This document shows positions 25,526 to 34,459 of a stretch of DNA of 34,857 nucleotides, one piece after another (the first letter of the stretch is position 1; each line of letters begins with the position of its first letter). The notes beneath the pieces are model-generated. The model searched no databases and was not told where the DNA came from. It saw only the letters and a program-made list of their open reading frames with translations. The DNA is taken from the NCBI GenBank assembly GCA_017454855.1, contig JAFTCE010000066.1:1-34857 (forward strand), written 5' to 3'. The translations under genes were made by a program, and so were the position numbers. The DNA comes from Desulfovibrio sp. GTDB lineage: Bacteria; Desulfobacterota; Desulfovibrionia; Desulfovibrionales; Desulfovibrionaceae.

Positions 25526-27133
25526 TTAGATGGCGGTTCTTCTGACCGCAAGCTGCTTGTTGATGGCAGCGATCATCACGGCAATGTCCAAAGGTTTGGA
25601 TAGATGTCCGTTCATACCACTTTCGAGGGCTTTACGACGGTCATCATCGCTCACGTTTGCACTGAGCGCGATGATGGGTATATTCCTGGCATCTTCTCGT
25701 GGCATAGCGCGGATGGCCCGAGCGGTTTCGTAACCATCCATAATGGGCATTTGAATATCCATAAGGATGATGTCGTAGTATGCAGCAGGTTTTTCGGCCA
25801 CGAGATCAACGGCATCCCGTCCGTCCATGGCCATTTCAACCAAAAATCCGGCTTCTTCCAAAATAGTGGCAGCAAGCATTCGGTTGACTTCCATGTCTTC
25901 CACAAGTAGGACGCGGGATTTTTCTGAGTCTTCCCAACGAGAATAGGTCGTTGCACGTGCGGGTTGCTCATGGCGTCGTTCTACGCCCAGCGTGAGTGGT
26001 AGATCCACGGAAACTACTGTACCCTGGCCCTTTACCGATTCCAAGGCAATACTTCCACCCATGGCCTCAACGAATTTGCGGGCGCTTGCCAAGCCAATAC
26101 CAGCCCCAGACAGGCTTCCTTCACCAGGTGCTGTTTCGCACTGAAAAGCCTCGAATGCCTTGTCTACAAAGGCTGGATCCATGCCTGTACCCGTATCAGC
26201 GACTTTGATGTGATAGCGGGCAAGCGATGTGGAAGAAACTTCCCCTTTGCTGGCTGAAAGGGTCACTTTACCGCCAGTAGGAGTAAATTTGGCGGCATTG
26301 GATAGTAGATTGGCCATGACCCGCTGGAATTTCCCTGAATCCAACATAACTTCATCATCTACGCCCTGGACATCAAACACGAAATCCAGGCCTTTACCTC
26401 GGATCATTTCGCTTGCTGCGTTGTATGCTCTCTGAAGTTCCTGACTAAGATGTACACATGTTGGCGTCAGTTCCACACCCTGAGCATTGATTTGACCGAT
26501 CTCAAGAATGTCATCCACCAAGGTGAGCATTTGCCTGCCAGCATCCTGGACATGCCCTATATCCTCACGGACTTTACTAGCATCCCACATATGACGCAGG
26601 GCAAGAGAAGCATAACCCATGATGGCATTCATAGGAGTGCGCAGGCCATGAGACATGCTGGCCAGGAAAACATCGCGGGCTTCTCTCCACCGTTTTTCCT
26701 TGAGCATACCCTCTGTAGCTTGACGCGCTTCTTCTTCAGCCTGGCGTTTGTCTGTTATATCGCGTATGAACACATAGTAGACGCCGCAGCCAAGATGCTG
26801 GTCTCGCAAGAAGCCACCTTCGGCTTCAAGCCAAACGGTTTCACCATCCTTTCGGATAATGCGGAAATTTATATGACTGAACGCACCGGATTCCTTACGC
26901 GACTGCTCCGCAACGGCTTTTTGGACATCATTCGCATCATCGGCATGGATGAGACCGTTGAATGTGCCTTTGGAGAGAGTTTGAAATTCCTCCTGTGTGG
27001 TGCAGCCGCAAAGCGCCAGCATGCGGTCGTTCGCGAACAGTATACAACCGTCGTCCGCGTTGTAAGCCAAAAAACCGCTTGGAATGAACTCTGCGAACTC
27101 GCTCAGATCAGATAATGCAATGGGCTTCTTCAT
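25526..27133 (-). CDS. Soluble hybrid sensor histidine kinase (PAS-HisKA-HATPase-REC)
   Basis: 535 residues with no transmembrane segment, so it probably senses a cytoplasmic signal. A PAS/PAC module covers about 12-130 (IRKDGETVWLEAEG, VYYVFIRDITDKR). HisKA has the phospho-accepting His162 in SMSHGLRTPMN. HATPase shows the N-box LLSNAAKF and G-boxes DTGTGM and GAGIGLAS. A C-terminal receiver domain begins near 407 (VLLVEDMEVNRML) with Asp459 in ILMDIQMP. The residue after His162 is Gly, where the family nearly always has Glu or Asp. GGAGG precedes the ATG. No partner regulator is adjacent. Confidence 0.92.
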   Translation of the reverse strand: MKKPIALSDLSEFAEFIPSGFLAYNADDGCILFANDRMLALCGCTTQEEFQTLSKGTFNGLIHADDANDVQKAVAEQSRKESGAFSHINFRIIRKDGETVWLEAEGGFLRDQHLGCGVYYVFIRDITDKRQAEEEARQATEGMLKEKRWREARDVFLASMSHGLRTPMNAIMGYASLALRHMWDASKVREDIGHVQDAGRQMLTLVDDILEIGQINAQGVELTPTCVHLSQELQRAYNAASEMIRGKGLDFVFDVQGVDDEVMLDSGKFQRVMANLLSNAAKFTPTGGKVTLSASKGEVSSTSLARYHIKVADTGTGMDPAFVDKAFEAFQCETAPGEGSLSGAGIGLASARKFVEAMGGSIALESVKGQGTVVSVDLPLTLGVERRHEQPARATTYSRWEDSEKSRVLLVEDMEVNRMLAATILEEAGFLVEMAMDGRDAVDLVAEKPAAYYDIILMDIQMPIMDGYETARAIRAMPREDARNIPIIALSANVSDDDRRKALESGMNGHLSKPLDIAVMIAAINKQLAVRRTAI

Positions 27134-27385
27134 AGGGAACCTCCTTTGCTTCGCCTACATGTTTTTTCAAGCTAAATCAATGGATGATAAGGCATGGTAT
27201 AATAGCTTATTTATCCGTTATTACAGGACAAACAACCCAAAAAGAATTTTTTCTTTGCAATCAAATCAGGTTCACCTTTACGGTAATAGTGAGGAAAACG
27301 TAAATCGACGTTAGTTAACGTTTATGGTTTTTAAAACAATTCGCATATACTACAATCTTGATTCCTTTTCAATTTACAGGTAAAT
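27134..27385. other. Leader of the histidine kinase gene and 3' flank of the thioesterase gene
   Basis: AT-rich. It contains TATAAT on the plus strand at 27198-27203, with no suitable -35 box and no rightward gene after it. A loose inverted repeat AAACG/CGTTT lies around 27295-27323. No gene seen. Confidence 0.4.
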
Positions 27386-27811
27386 TTATTTTGATCTAAG
27401 GGGGGTAAGTTCTCGAAACCAGTCTGGTAGGGGTACAGGGCGTCCTTCCGCGTTGATAAGTGCGTGTTGAGTCGTTCCAGTAGCCAACAATTGTGACTTG
27501 TTCTCATTCCATAACTCGTATACAAAGCGCAGAGATGCCCTGCGGAATTCGCTGATGGCCGTACGCACATGCACGAGATCGTCGTATCTAGCGGGCATTC
27601 GATAACGGCATTGCGCCTCACGCACAGGCAGGTAAAGTCCTCGTTTTTCAATTGTTCTGTAGCTCATGCCACAGGCACGGATGTAGGTATTGCGCGATCG
27701 TTCAAATAAATGCAGGTATTCCGCATAATAAAGGACGCCCATTGCATCCGTTTCTCCGTAGGAAATGCGGTGCTGCTGCCAAATATCAGGAGTCGGAAAT
27801 TGTTCATGCAT
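27386..27811 (-). CDS. YbgC-like acyl-CoA thioesterase (hotdog fold)
   Basis: 141 residues, family-normal. The active-site segment YGETDAMGVLYYAEYLHLFE matches the Y-x-D-T-D-x-x-G-V-V-Y pattern of 4-hydroxybenzoyl-CoA/YbgC thioesterases, with Asp22 as the catalytic acid by analogy. In proteobacteria ybgC usually precedes tolQRA, but those genes are not here, so the substrate (short-chain or phospholipid-linked acyl-CoA) is uncertain. Divergent to mltA, its start lying 48 bases from that of mltA. Confidence 0.85.
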   Translation of the reverse strand: MHEQFPTPDIWQQHRISYGETDAMGVLYYAEYLHLFERSRNTYIRACGMSYRTIEKRGLYLPVREAQCRYRMPARYDDLVHVRTAISEFRRASLRFVYELWNENKSQLLATGTTQHALINAEGRPVPLPDWFRELTPLRSK

Positions 27812-27859
27812 ACGATAGCTCTGCGGATTTTACAGTACGGAAAGATTTGTCACTCCATT

Positions 27860-28969
27860 ATGCGGAAGGTGCAGTTCCTCGCTTTATCATTGCTGATAGC
27901 CGTCGAACTTTGCGCCTGTGCAAAAAAATCTACACCAGAAGAGGGATCGTCTCTGCCACTGGTAGGTTTTGAAAGTCCGGAAGTGTTCGTTGCCAATCTT
28001 TTACCGCACAATCAAAATTTGACAAGCTGGAAAAATCTGGCCCCAAGTGTGCGCAAGTCGTTGCTCTACGTCAAGCGCAAACCGCAAAATACTTTAGCTG
28101 TGAAGAGGCCAGGGCTTTCCCTTACATGGGGAGACCTTACGAAAACACTCACACGCCTGAGAGATTTGTTGCCGAAGCTCGATGCTGAACCACATCTTTT
28201 GTTAGAGAATTTTCGCTGGGTTGAAATTGACGGCGGCATCATGTATTCAGGCTACTATGAACCTACACTGCGCGCAAGCCGAACGCGCAAACCCGGATAC
28301 CCTCAAGCAATCTATAAGACCCCGCCCGATTTGCATAAAATCATAGCCCGGCGTGGTAAATATTATGACCGCCGAACTATTGAAGAACAACAAATTTTAG
28401 CAGGCAAGGGACTGGAGCTGGCATGGGCCGCTGATCCTGTTGACGTTTTTTTTCTAGAAATTCAAGGTTCTGGTCGCTTGCAATTCGACGATGGCACACA
28501 AGCCTTTGTCAATTACGCCGGTCAAAATGGCCACAAATACAAAAGTTCCGGACGCATTATGCGTGAAAAGGGCTTGCTCAAGCGTGGCGATATTTTCGAA
28601 CAACGCGAATGGTTCAAAAAAAATCCAGGACGTGTGCGGGAAATTCTCAATGAAAATCCCAGCTACGTCTTTTTCAAATTCGGAACACAAGGTTCTGTAG
28701 GCGCCATGGGCTATACGGTAGATGATTGGCTGTCGTTGGCGACAGACAAAAACTTTATCCCCATGGGAGCTATCGTGGCTTACGGCGTCAACGTGCCGAA
28801 CGAAAAAAAAGGCAGTGTTCCCTTGCGAGGCATAGGTTTTGCTCAGGACGTAGGTGGTGCCATTAAGCGCAATCGCATAGATATTTTTTGTGGAAGTGAC
28901 TCTCATGGAAATTTTGTGGCCAGCTTTCTTGACGCCAAAGGACCAGCCTGGGTGCTGTTAGCAAAATAG
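27860..28969 (+). CDS. mltA: Membrane-bound lytic murein transglycosylase A
   Basis: 369 residues from the ATG at 27860, which opens a lipoprotein signal (MRKVQFLALSLLIAVE) with the lipobox LCAC and lipidated Cys20. Earlier in-frame starts at 27710 and 27806 would place extra residues before the signal. The GH102 motifs are present: SGYYEPTLRASRTR, FLEIQGSGRLQFDDG, GQNGHKYKSSGR and GFAQDVGGAIKRNRIDIFCG, the last with the catalytic Asp region. It cleaves glycan strands at the outer membrane to give 1,6-anhydromuropeptides. No strong ribosome site is visible. The gene converges with clpA. Confidence 0.93.
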   Translation: MRKVQFLALSLLIAVELCACAKKSTPEEGSSLPLVGFESPEVFVANLLPHNQNLTSWKNLAPSVRKSLLYVKRKPQNTLAVKRPGLSLTWGDLTKTLTRLRDLLPKLDAEPHLLLENFRWVEIDGGIMYSGYYEPTLRASRTRKPGYPQAIYKTPPDLHKIIARRGKYYDRRTIEEQQILAGKGLELAWAADPVDVFFLEIQGSGRLQFDDGTQAFVNYAGQNGHKYKSSGRIMREKGLLKRGDIFEQREWFKKNPGRVREILNENPSYVFFKFGTQGSVGAMGYTVDDWLSLATDKNFIPMGAIVAYGVNVPNEKKGSVPLRGIGFAQDVGGAIKRNRIDIFCGSDSHGNFVASFLDAKGPAWVLLAK

Positions 28970-28993
28970 AAGCGTGAATGTAGTAAGCGAGTT

Positions 28994-31288
28994 TTACCCA
29001 TCGTCTAGTTCAGGCTTCATGAGTTCCTTACGATTACTCTTGCTTTCCAGTACCAAAACATCATTATTGACAGAAAAACGCGCAATCCCTCCCTTTTTAA
29101 GTTTGCCAAAAAGCAAAATTTCTGCAAGCCGGTCTTCCAGCTCTGTCCGTATCAGACGACGCAAAGGCCGGGCTCCCATGATAGGGTCAAAGCCTTTATG
29201 CGCCAGCCAATGTCTAGCATTGTCCGTCACGATCAACGACACATTGCGCTTTTGTAGACTGGTAGTTATTTCTTTAATAAATTTATTTACTATGCGTAAC
29301 ATCATATCTTCTGATAGACTGGCAAATGGTATCAAGGCATCTAAACGGTTACGAAATTCTGGACTGAATGTATTTTCTACCGCCTTGAGTCCTTTGTGTA
29401 CGGCATCCAAGGTTGGCATTCCTCCAAATCCCATTGAATGGCGCGACATCTCGAAAGCTCCAGCATTGGAGGTCATGATCAGGATAACATGTGAAAAATC
29501 TGTCTTTCGTCCGGTATTATCCGTAAGCGTGGCATAGTCCATGACCTGCAAGAGAACATTAAAAATATCTTGATGTGCCTTCTCGATTTCGTCCAACAAA
29601 ATAACAGAATAAGGAGCTTTTCTTACGGCTTCGGTGAGCAATCCACCTTGGTCAAAACCGACGTACCCCGGAGGAGCGCCGATAAGACGGGAAACTGCAT
29701 GTTTTTCCATATATTCACTCATATCATAGCGAAGAAATTCTACTCCCATAAGTTTTGCGAGACTGCGAGCTACTTCCGTCTTGCCAACGCCTGTTGGTCC
29801 GTAGAAAAGGAAGGAACCGGTTGGTCTTTGCTCTTGCGAAAGACCTGCACGTGAACGCAAAATAGCTCGGACAACAAGTTCGATTGCCTCATCCTGACCA
29901 AAGACAATATCCTTGAGATTTTTCTCCAATGCAGCCAAGCGATTACGTTCCTTGCCTGAAACTGTGCGGACAGGAATGCCTGCCATGCGTGCCACAATAC
30001 GTTCTACATCAGCTACTCCAACCATAGGAACAGCATCCCTTTGCGAAGTTCCTTTCACCCCCCGCGCTAGCCGCACTGCCGCTCCTGTTTCATCCATTAC
30101 ATCAATGGCCTTATCTGGCAATAGACGGTCACGAACATGGCGCGCTGTTAGATCTACCATGGCCTTGAGTGAAGAAGGACTATATCGCACGTGGTGGTAA
30201 TCAGCATATCGCATTTCCAAACCTTCCAGAATTGCCAAACATTCCTTAGAGTTTGGTTCGGCAATATCGATACGCTGAAAGCGACGGGCCAGGGCACGGT
30301 CTTTTTCGAAATGATTACGATATTCCTCATAGGTAGTCGAACCAATACATCGCAGCTCGCCATTTGCCAGTACTGGTTTCAACAAATTGGAAGCATCCAT
30401 TGATGCACCGGATGTAGATCCAGCCCCAACGATTGTATGTATCTCATCGATAAACAAAATAGCATCATTTTCTTTCTTGAGCTTGTGAATCACAGCTTTC
30501 AGGCGTGCCTCGAAGTCTCCACGGTAGCGCGTACCTGCCAATAAAAGGCCCATGTCCAACGCATAGATTTTCGTTTTGACAAAAATTTCGGGCACATCTC
30601 CAGATGTAATGCGTAGCGCCAAGCCCTCAGCCAGGGCAGTTTTCCCAACTCCGGGATCACCCACAAAAAGTGGATTGTTTTTGCGTCGACGACAAAGCAC
30701 TTCTATGGCTCGATCCAATTCAACGGTTCGGCCCACAAGCGGGTCTATCTTGCCTTCACGCGCACGAGCAGTCAGGTCTGTCGCATAAAGTGTTAAGGGG
30801 TTGCCTTTCAAATCATTGACACTTTCCGCCTGCTCAACAACACCTTTGGAGCCATTTCCATCCTCCATGCCATGCGATATAAACGTCAAGACATCTACCC
30901 TTTCCACACCTTGTTTACGCAAATAAAAGTGAGCGTAACTTTGCTCTTCATCCATTATGGAAACAAGCAGATCTCCTAGCTCTACGGTGTCACGCCCAGC
31001 AGTACGAATATGCGCCATGGCTCGTTCCAAGACACGCTGAACACCTTCTGTTTGAACTACTTCAAAAGGACGATCCAAACTTACAGTTTCAATCTCATGA
31101 TGAAAAAACTCCTCAAGTTGTTCACGGAGTACCGGGACGCTGGCACCGCTACCTTCTAGAATGATGCGCCCTTTCATACTGTTTGTCAGAGCGTAGAGAA
31201 TATGCTCTACAGTGAGCAAGTCATGACGACGTCGATGGGCGTCCATCAGAGCATCCCGGATGACGTACTGCACATTTTTACTTAACAT
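28994..31288 (-). CDS. clpA: ATP-dependent Clp protease, ATP-binding subunit ClpA
   Basis: Hexameric unfoldase that feeds substrates to ClpP. 764 residues, close to the E. coli length of 758. The N-terminal double-Clp domain includes [20 protein letters not shown]1 has Walker [17 protein letters not shown] (about 209-224) and D2 has [16 protein letters not shown] (about 494-510). [15 protein letters not shown] is conserved. The ClpP-docking loop reads HSMGFGG, where E. coli ClpA has IGL. AGGAA lies before the ATG. It follows pgm by 44 bases rather than clpS directly. Confidence 0.96.
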   Translation of the reverse strand: MLSKNVQYVIRDALMDAHRRRHDLLTVEHILYALTNSMKGRIILEGSGASVPVLREQLEEFFHHEIETVSLDRPFEVVQTEGVQRVLERAMAHIRTAGRDTVELGDLLVSIMDEEQSYAHFYLRKQGVERVDVLTFISHGMEDGNGSKGVVEQAESVNDLKGNPLTLYATDLTARAREGKIDPLVGRTVELDRAIEVLCRRRKNNPLFVGDPGVGKTALAEGLALRITSGDVPEIFVKTKIYALDMGLLLAGTRYRGDFEARLKAVIHKLKKENDAILFIDEIHTIVGAGSTSGASMDASNLLKPVLANGELRCIGSTTYEEYRNHFEKDRALARRFQRIDIAEPNSKECLAILEGLEMRYADYHHVRYSPSSLKAMVDLTARHVRDRLLPDKAIDVMDETGAAVRLARGVKGTSQRDAVPMVGVADVERIVARMAGIPVRTVSGKERNRLAALEKNLKDIVFGQDEAIELVVRAILRSRAGLSQEQRPTGSFLFYGPTGVGKTEVARSLAKLMGVEFLRYDMSEYMEKHAVSRLIGAPPGYVGFDQGGLLTEAVRKAPYSVILLDEIEKAHQDIFNVLLQVMDYATLTDNTGRKTDFSHVILIMTSNAGAFEMSRHSMGFGGMPTLDAVHKGLKAVENTFSPEFRNRLDALIPFASLSEDMMLRIVNKFIKEITTSLQKRNVSLIVTDNARHWLAHKGFDPIMGARPLRRLIRTELEDRLAEILLFGKLKKGGIARFSVNNDVLVLESKSNRKELMKPELDDG

Positions 31289-31306
31289 ACGATATTCCTG
31301 TTCGGT

Positions 31307-31343
31307 AAAAGTCGCTTTTTCGGAGACGATATTTACGACTTTT
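31307..31343 (-). repeat. Inverted repeat at the pgm-clpA junction
   Basis: AAAAGTCG and CGACTTTT form 8-bp arms with a 21-base loop. The first arm is the last codons of pgm. It may act as a weak terminator or attenuator between the two genes. Confidence 0.4.
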
Positions 31344-32982
31344 CCTTAAAGAGCTTTTCCAAAAAATCAAGGGCGTCTTTTTGTATGGACTTCAGATGTT
31401 CATCGCCAACAAAACTCTCCGTGTAGACTTTGCAAATAGCCTCTGTTCCCGAGGGGCGTACGGCAAACCATCCATTTTCGCTGACAACTTTTACACCGCC
31501 TATGGGCGCATTATTACCCGGAGCATGAGTCAATATTGCAGTTACAGGGGCATCGCCGAGTTTTTTGAGCGGAACACTTTCTGGCGTAAGTGCTTTTAAT
31601 TTGGCACGCACAGTATCATCTGCCGGGGCGTCCAGACGTTGATAGACGGGGGCACCCAAACGCTCTGTGATTTTGTCATACAGTTCACTGGGTGATGCCT
31701 GTTCCACGGATGTCATTTCCGCAGCCAACAGACACATAAGAGGACCGTCCTTGTCCGTACTCCATGGTTCGCCATCAAAACAGAGGAATGAAGCTCCAGC
31801 ACTTTCCTCACACCCCATGCCGCATTGCCCGCTGTGCAAATAAGGCACAAACCATTTGAAGCCCACTGGCACTTCTATTATTGGCCTTTTGGCTTCCTGC
31901 CCTACCCTGTCCAGCATGGCGCTTGTTACAAGTGTTTTGCCAATGCCACGCTGAACAGGCCAGTTTTTGCGAGTACGAAAGAGATACCAGGCTGCAACAC
32001 TGAGGAAGTGATTGGGATTCATCAACTCGCGTCGAGTCACTATGCCATGCCTATCGGAATCCGGATCACAGGCAAAGCTCAAATCGAAACGATCACGCAT
32101 ATCCAAAAGTCGACTCATGGCATAAGGGGACGAACAATCCATGCGAATTTTTCCGTCCTTGTCGCAGGGGACGAAGCGAAATGTAGGATCTACGGTTTTG
32201 TTCACCACCTCTATGTTGATTCCGTATGTATCGGCAATAGGTTCCCACATTTGCAAGCTCGCCCCGCCCAGTGGATCTACTCCCAACGAAAGGCCTGAAG
32301 CCGCGATGGCTTTCATGTCCAGCACTTGAGCCAAATCCTCTACATAGGAGCGGATATAATCATATTCTTGCACCATGGGTGAGCTGAGCGCAGAACGCAA
32401 ATGCATTATGTGTACGCCCTTGTTGCCGTTTTCCAGATAGGCATTGGCACGTTTTTCAATTTCCTTTGTGACATCGGTATCTGCTGGTCCTCCATGTGGT
32501 GGGTTGTATTTGAAACCGCCATCGCGTGGAGGATTGTGGGATGGGGTAATAATAATACCATCGGCCAGCCCACTTGTACGGCCTCTGTTCCACTTGAGTA
32601 TAGCATGCGAGACTGCAGGTGTAGCAGTATACTTTCCGTTCGGGGCTATGCGTACATTGACGTCATTGGCTACAAGTACTTCAAGGGCGGAACGAAAGGC
32701 TGCTTCAGAAAGAGCATGAGTGTCCCCACCTAAAAAAAGTGGGCCATCAATTTTATGGGCCTTACGGTATTCACACACGGCCTGGGTAATGGCGTAGATA
32801 TGTTCTTCATTGAAACTGCATAACAGAGATGTTCCTCTGTGTCCTGAAGTTCCGAATGCCACACGTTGTGACATATCGTCTGGTTTAGGGAATTCTGTAT
32901 AATAAGCACTCACAAGCGCAGGAATATTTTCCAGTTTTTCAGGTGCGAGTAACTTTCCAGCGTCGGAATGTACAACAGGCAT
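31333..32982 (-). CDS. pgm: Phosphoglucomutase (alpha-D-glucose phosphate-specific)
   Basis: Interconverts glucose-1-phosphate and glucose-6-phosphate, feeding glycogen and nucleotide-sugar synthesis. 549 residues from the ATG at 32982, where GGGAGGA is upstream; the open frame extends 36 codons further without homology. E. coli Pgm has 546 residues. Motifs are AFGTSGHRG (42-50), the phosphoserine loop ITPSHNPPRDGG with Ser148, the metal loop DPDSDRHG, the sugar-binding GCEESAGASFL and the phosphate-binding RPSGTEAICKVY near the C-terminus. A 21-bp palindrome lies about 80 bases upstream. Confidence 0.96.
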   Translation of the reverse strand: MPVVHSDAGKLLAPEKLENIPALVSAYYTEFPKPDDMSQRVAFGTSGHRGTSLLCSFNEEHIYAITQAVCEYRKAHKIDGPLFLGGDTHALSEAAFRSALEVLVANDVNVRIAPNGKYTATPAVSHAILKWNRGRTSGLADGIIITPSHNPPRDGGFKYNPPHGGPADTDVTKEIEKRANAYLENGNKGVHIMHLRSALSSPMVQEYDYIRSYVEDLAQVLDMKAIAASGLSLGVDPLGGASLQMWEPIADTYGINIEVVNKTVDPTFRFVPCDKDGKIRMDCSSPYAMSRLLDMRDRFDLSFACDPDSDRHGIVTRRELMNPNHFLSVAAWYLFRTRKNWPVQRGIGKTLVTSAMLDRVGQEAKRPIIEVPVGFKWFVPYLHSGQCGMGCEESAGASFLCFDGEPWSTDKDGPLMCLLAAEMTSVEQASPSELYDKITERLGAPVYQRLDAPADDTVRAKLKALTPESVPLKKLGDAPVTAILTHAPGNNAPIGGVKVVSENGWFAVRPSGTEAICKVYTESFVGDEHLKSIQKDALDFLEKLFKEKS

Positions 32983-33060
32983 AATCCTATCCTCCCGATT
33001 GCATCGTTGAAAAAGGGCTGAGGCAAGTCGTAACAGTTGCCTTTTTGACCATAAAAATTT

Positions 33061-33081
33061 TTTTATTGCATTGCAATAAAA
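33061..33081. promoter_or_regulatory. 21-bp palindrome upstream of pgm, candidate operator
   Basis: TTTTATTGCA, one T, then TGCAATAAAA: perfect 10-bp arms with a single central base. It lies 79-99 bases before the pgm start. The compact dyad looks like a regulator site. Read leftward it is followed by AAATTTTT, so a terminator for the upstream gene is the alternative. Confidence 0.45.
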
Positions 33082-33240
33082 TGAAGTCACTCTCGAAAAG
33101 TAACATGTGCTTCAATACTAGATCCACAGATATTTAATTTCAAAAAATGCCCCCAGTTGCGTCTATCACCCGGTCATCGTAAAATCTCTATTATTATCAG
33201 GATGATAACAACTCATTAGTGCAGAATATGTTGTTAACAC

Positions 33241-34128
33241 CTATTCATTATCCAAAAAAACCCAATGTAACATACGCTTGTGGACTCGAAGGCGGTTTTC
33301 CGCTTGCTTATGCAAAAGTGACGTTTTCCCGACCATTATATCTTTATCTACATGAATGGCCCGCACAGGAGACGCACTGAGCATCACGCGTGCATGATTC
33401 TCTGCCTTCGCCATGAGCGCAGGAGTCAGTTGCCAGTGTTGCAATTCTTCTTCGCTCAAGTTTCCGCGGGGGCCAGCCATGACATAATTTGCTCCGGCTA
33501 CAGCTTCTTCAGGAGTATCCACCAAAGTGATCTTGCTTCCCAGACGGGTCTTGGCTTCCTGCACAGGTGTAGCATCGATACTTGGAGGCAGCGCAACTCG
33601 CAGTGCAAAGGGGAACCAAGCAGTTGCCTCTATAAGTGACAGCAGTGTACCATTGATGCATCCAACACAGGCACAAGTAACGCTTGGTAAATATCGGGAA
33701 TAACGCAGCATACAAGCAATATCTGCGAGAGCATGGGCTGGATGAGCGCCTGGGCTGCCTGCATTGATGATAGGAAATTGCAATGCTTCTGCTCTTCTGC
33801 TGTCAATTTCTGTTACAGGCAGTCCATAGGTATACATGCAATTGATGAACGTGCTGAAAATTGGAATTAATTGATCCTGGAATGTATATAGCTCAGAACG
33901 CCAGATATCCAAACTACCTTCATAGATGACGTTCCCCCCCATTTGCCGCACAGCAGCTGAAACACAGAGTCGTTCTGGCAAAGAAGGTTGAGCAAAAATA
34001 AGCAAAGCTACGCGCTCAGTCATAAAATCAGTTTGCATTTTGGCATCGGGCATGCCTAGGGCTTGTTGCACAATGAGCCAAGAGGCGTCTTCACCGAATT
34101 CTCGAATTGTCAAAATATGCCTAGCCAT
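33241..34128 (-). CDS. Aspartate/ornithine carbamoyltransferase-like protein lacking signature motifs
   Basis: 295 residues from the ATG at 34128, with GGAGGA six bases upstream. The overall plan follows ornithine/aspartate carbamoyltransferases: a beta strand RVALLIFAQPS, then AAVRQMGGNVIYEG, PIINAGSPGAHPAHALADI and a C-terminal QAENRLRVHKRML like the ATCase end. The carbamoyl-phosphate loop S-T-R-T-R reads SLPER (49-53), HPxQ reads HPAH (129-132), and no HCLP or HPLPR motif is clear. A normal carbamoyltransfer reaction therefore looks unlikely; a pseudoenzyme or altered substrate is inferred. The gene starts 10 bases after clpS. Confidence 0.7.
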   Translation of the reverse strand: MARHILTIREFGEDASWLIVQQALGMPDAKMQTDFMTERVALLIFAQPSLPERLCVSAAVRQMGGNVIYEGSLDIWRSELYTFQDQLIPIFSTFINCMYTYGLPVTEIDSRRAEALQFPIINAGSPGAHPAHALADIACMLRYSRYLPSVTCACVGCINGTLLSLIEATAWFPFALRVALPPSIDATPVQEAKTRLGSKITLVDTPEEAVAGANYVMAGPRGNLSEEELQHWQLTPALMAKAENHARVMLSASPVRAIHVDKDIMVGKTSLLHKQAENRLRVHKRMLHWVFLDNE

Positions 34129-34138
34129 CGTTCCTCCA

Positions 34139-34459
34139 TCAACAAATTTTTTCCAAGCGGCATTTGAGGGGAAAGCTTGCCGCACGCGCCATGCTATGCA
34201 CACGACTTACCTTGCTCTCCGCTATTTCCAATGTATAAACGCCGCACAGACCAAACCCTTTTTCATGCACAGACAACATAATGGCTGTAGCATCTTCATG
34301 AGTTTTATAAAAAACAGTGCGTAAAACCGACACGACAAAATCCATGCTTGTATAATCATCGTTCAGCATTAGAACCTGATAGCGATCCGGCTCCTTGATT
34401 TCCTTTTCAACAATGACATGACATTCACCTTCTGATTCACTATCTTTACGAAAAGACAT
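34139..34459 (-). CDS. clpS: ATP-dependent Clp protease adaptor ClpS
   Basis: Delivers N-degron substrates to ClpAP. 106 residues, matching E. coli ClpS. The ATG at 34459 is preceded by GGAGGAG; an ATG 12 codons upstream is less likely. The binding-pocket residues are visible in LMLNDDYTSMDFV and in MLSVHEKG (conserved His), followed by CGVYTLEIAESKV and PLKCRLEK. It heads an apparent transcription unit with the carbamoyltransferase-like gene. Confidence 0.95.
   Translation of the reverse strand: MSFRKDSESEGECHVIVEKEIKEPDRYQVLMLNDDYTSMDFVVSVLRTVFYKTHEDATAIMLSVHEKGFGLCGVYTLEIAESKVSRVHSMARAASFPLKCRLEKIC

Noticed and set aside
26450-27115. 221-residue plus-strand frame
   Set aside because: It lies antisense to the conserved PAS and HisKA domains of the histidine kinase; no recognisable protein features.
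27198-27203. Perfect TATAAT on the plus strand
   Set aside because: No -35 element at 16-18 bases and no rightward gene downstream.
27295-27323. AAACG/CGTTT inverted repeat past the thioesterase gene
   Set aside because: A five-base AT-rich stem with a long loop is too weak to call a terminator.
28454-28906. 150-residue frame antisense to mltA
   Set aside because: mltA motifs on the other strand explain this DNA.
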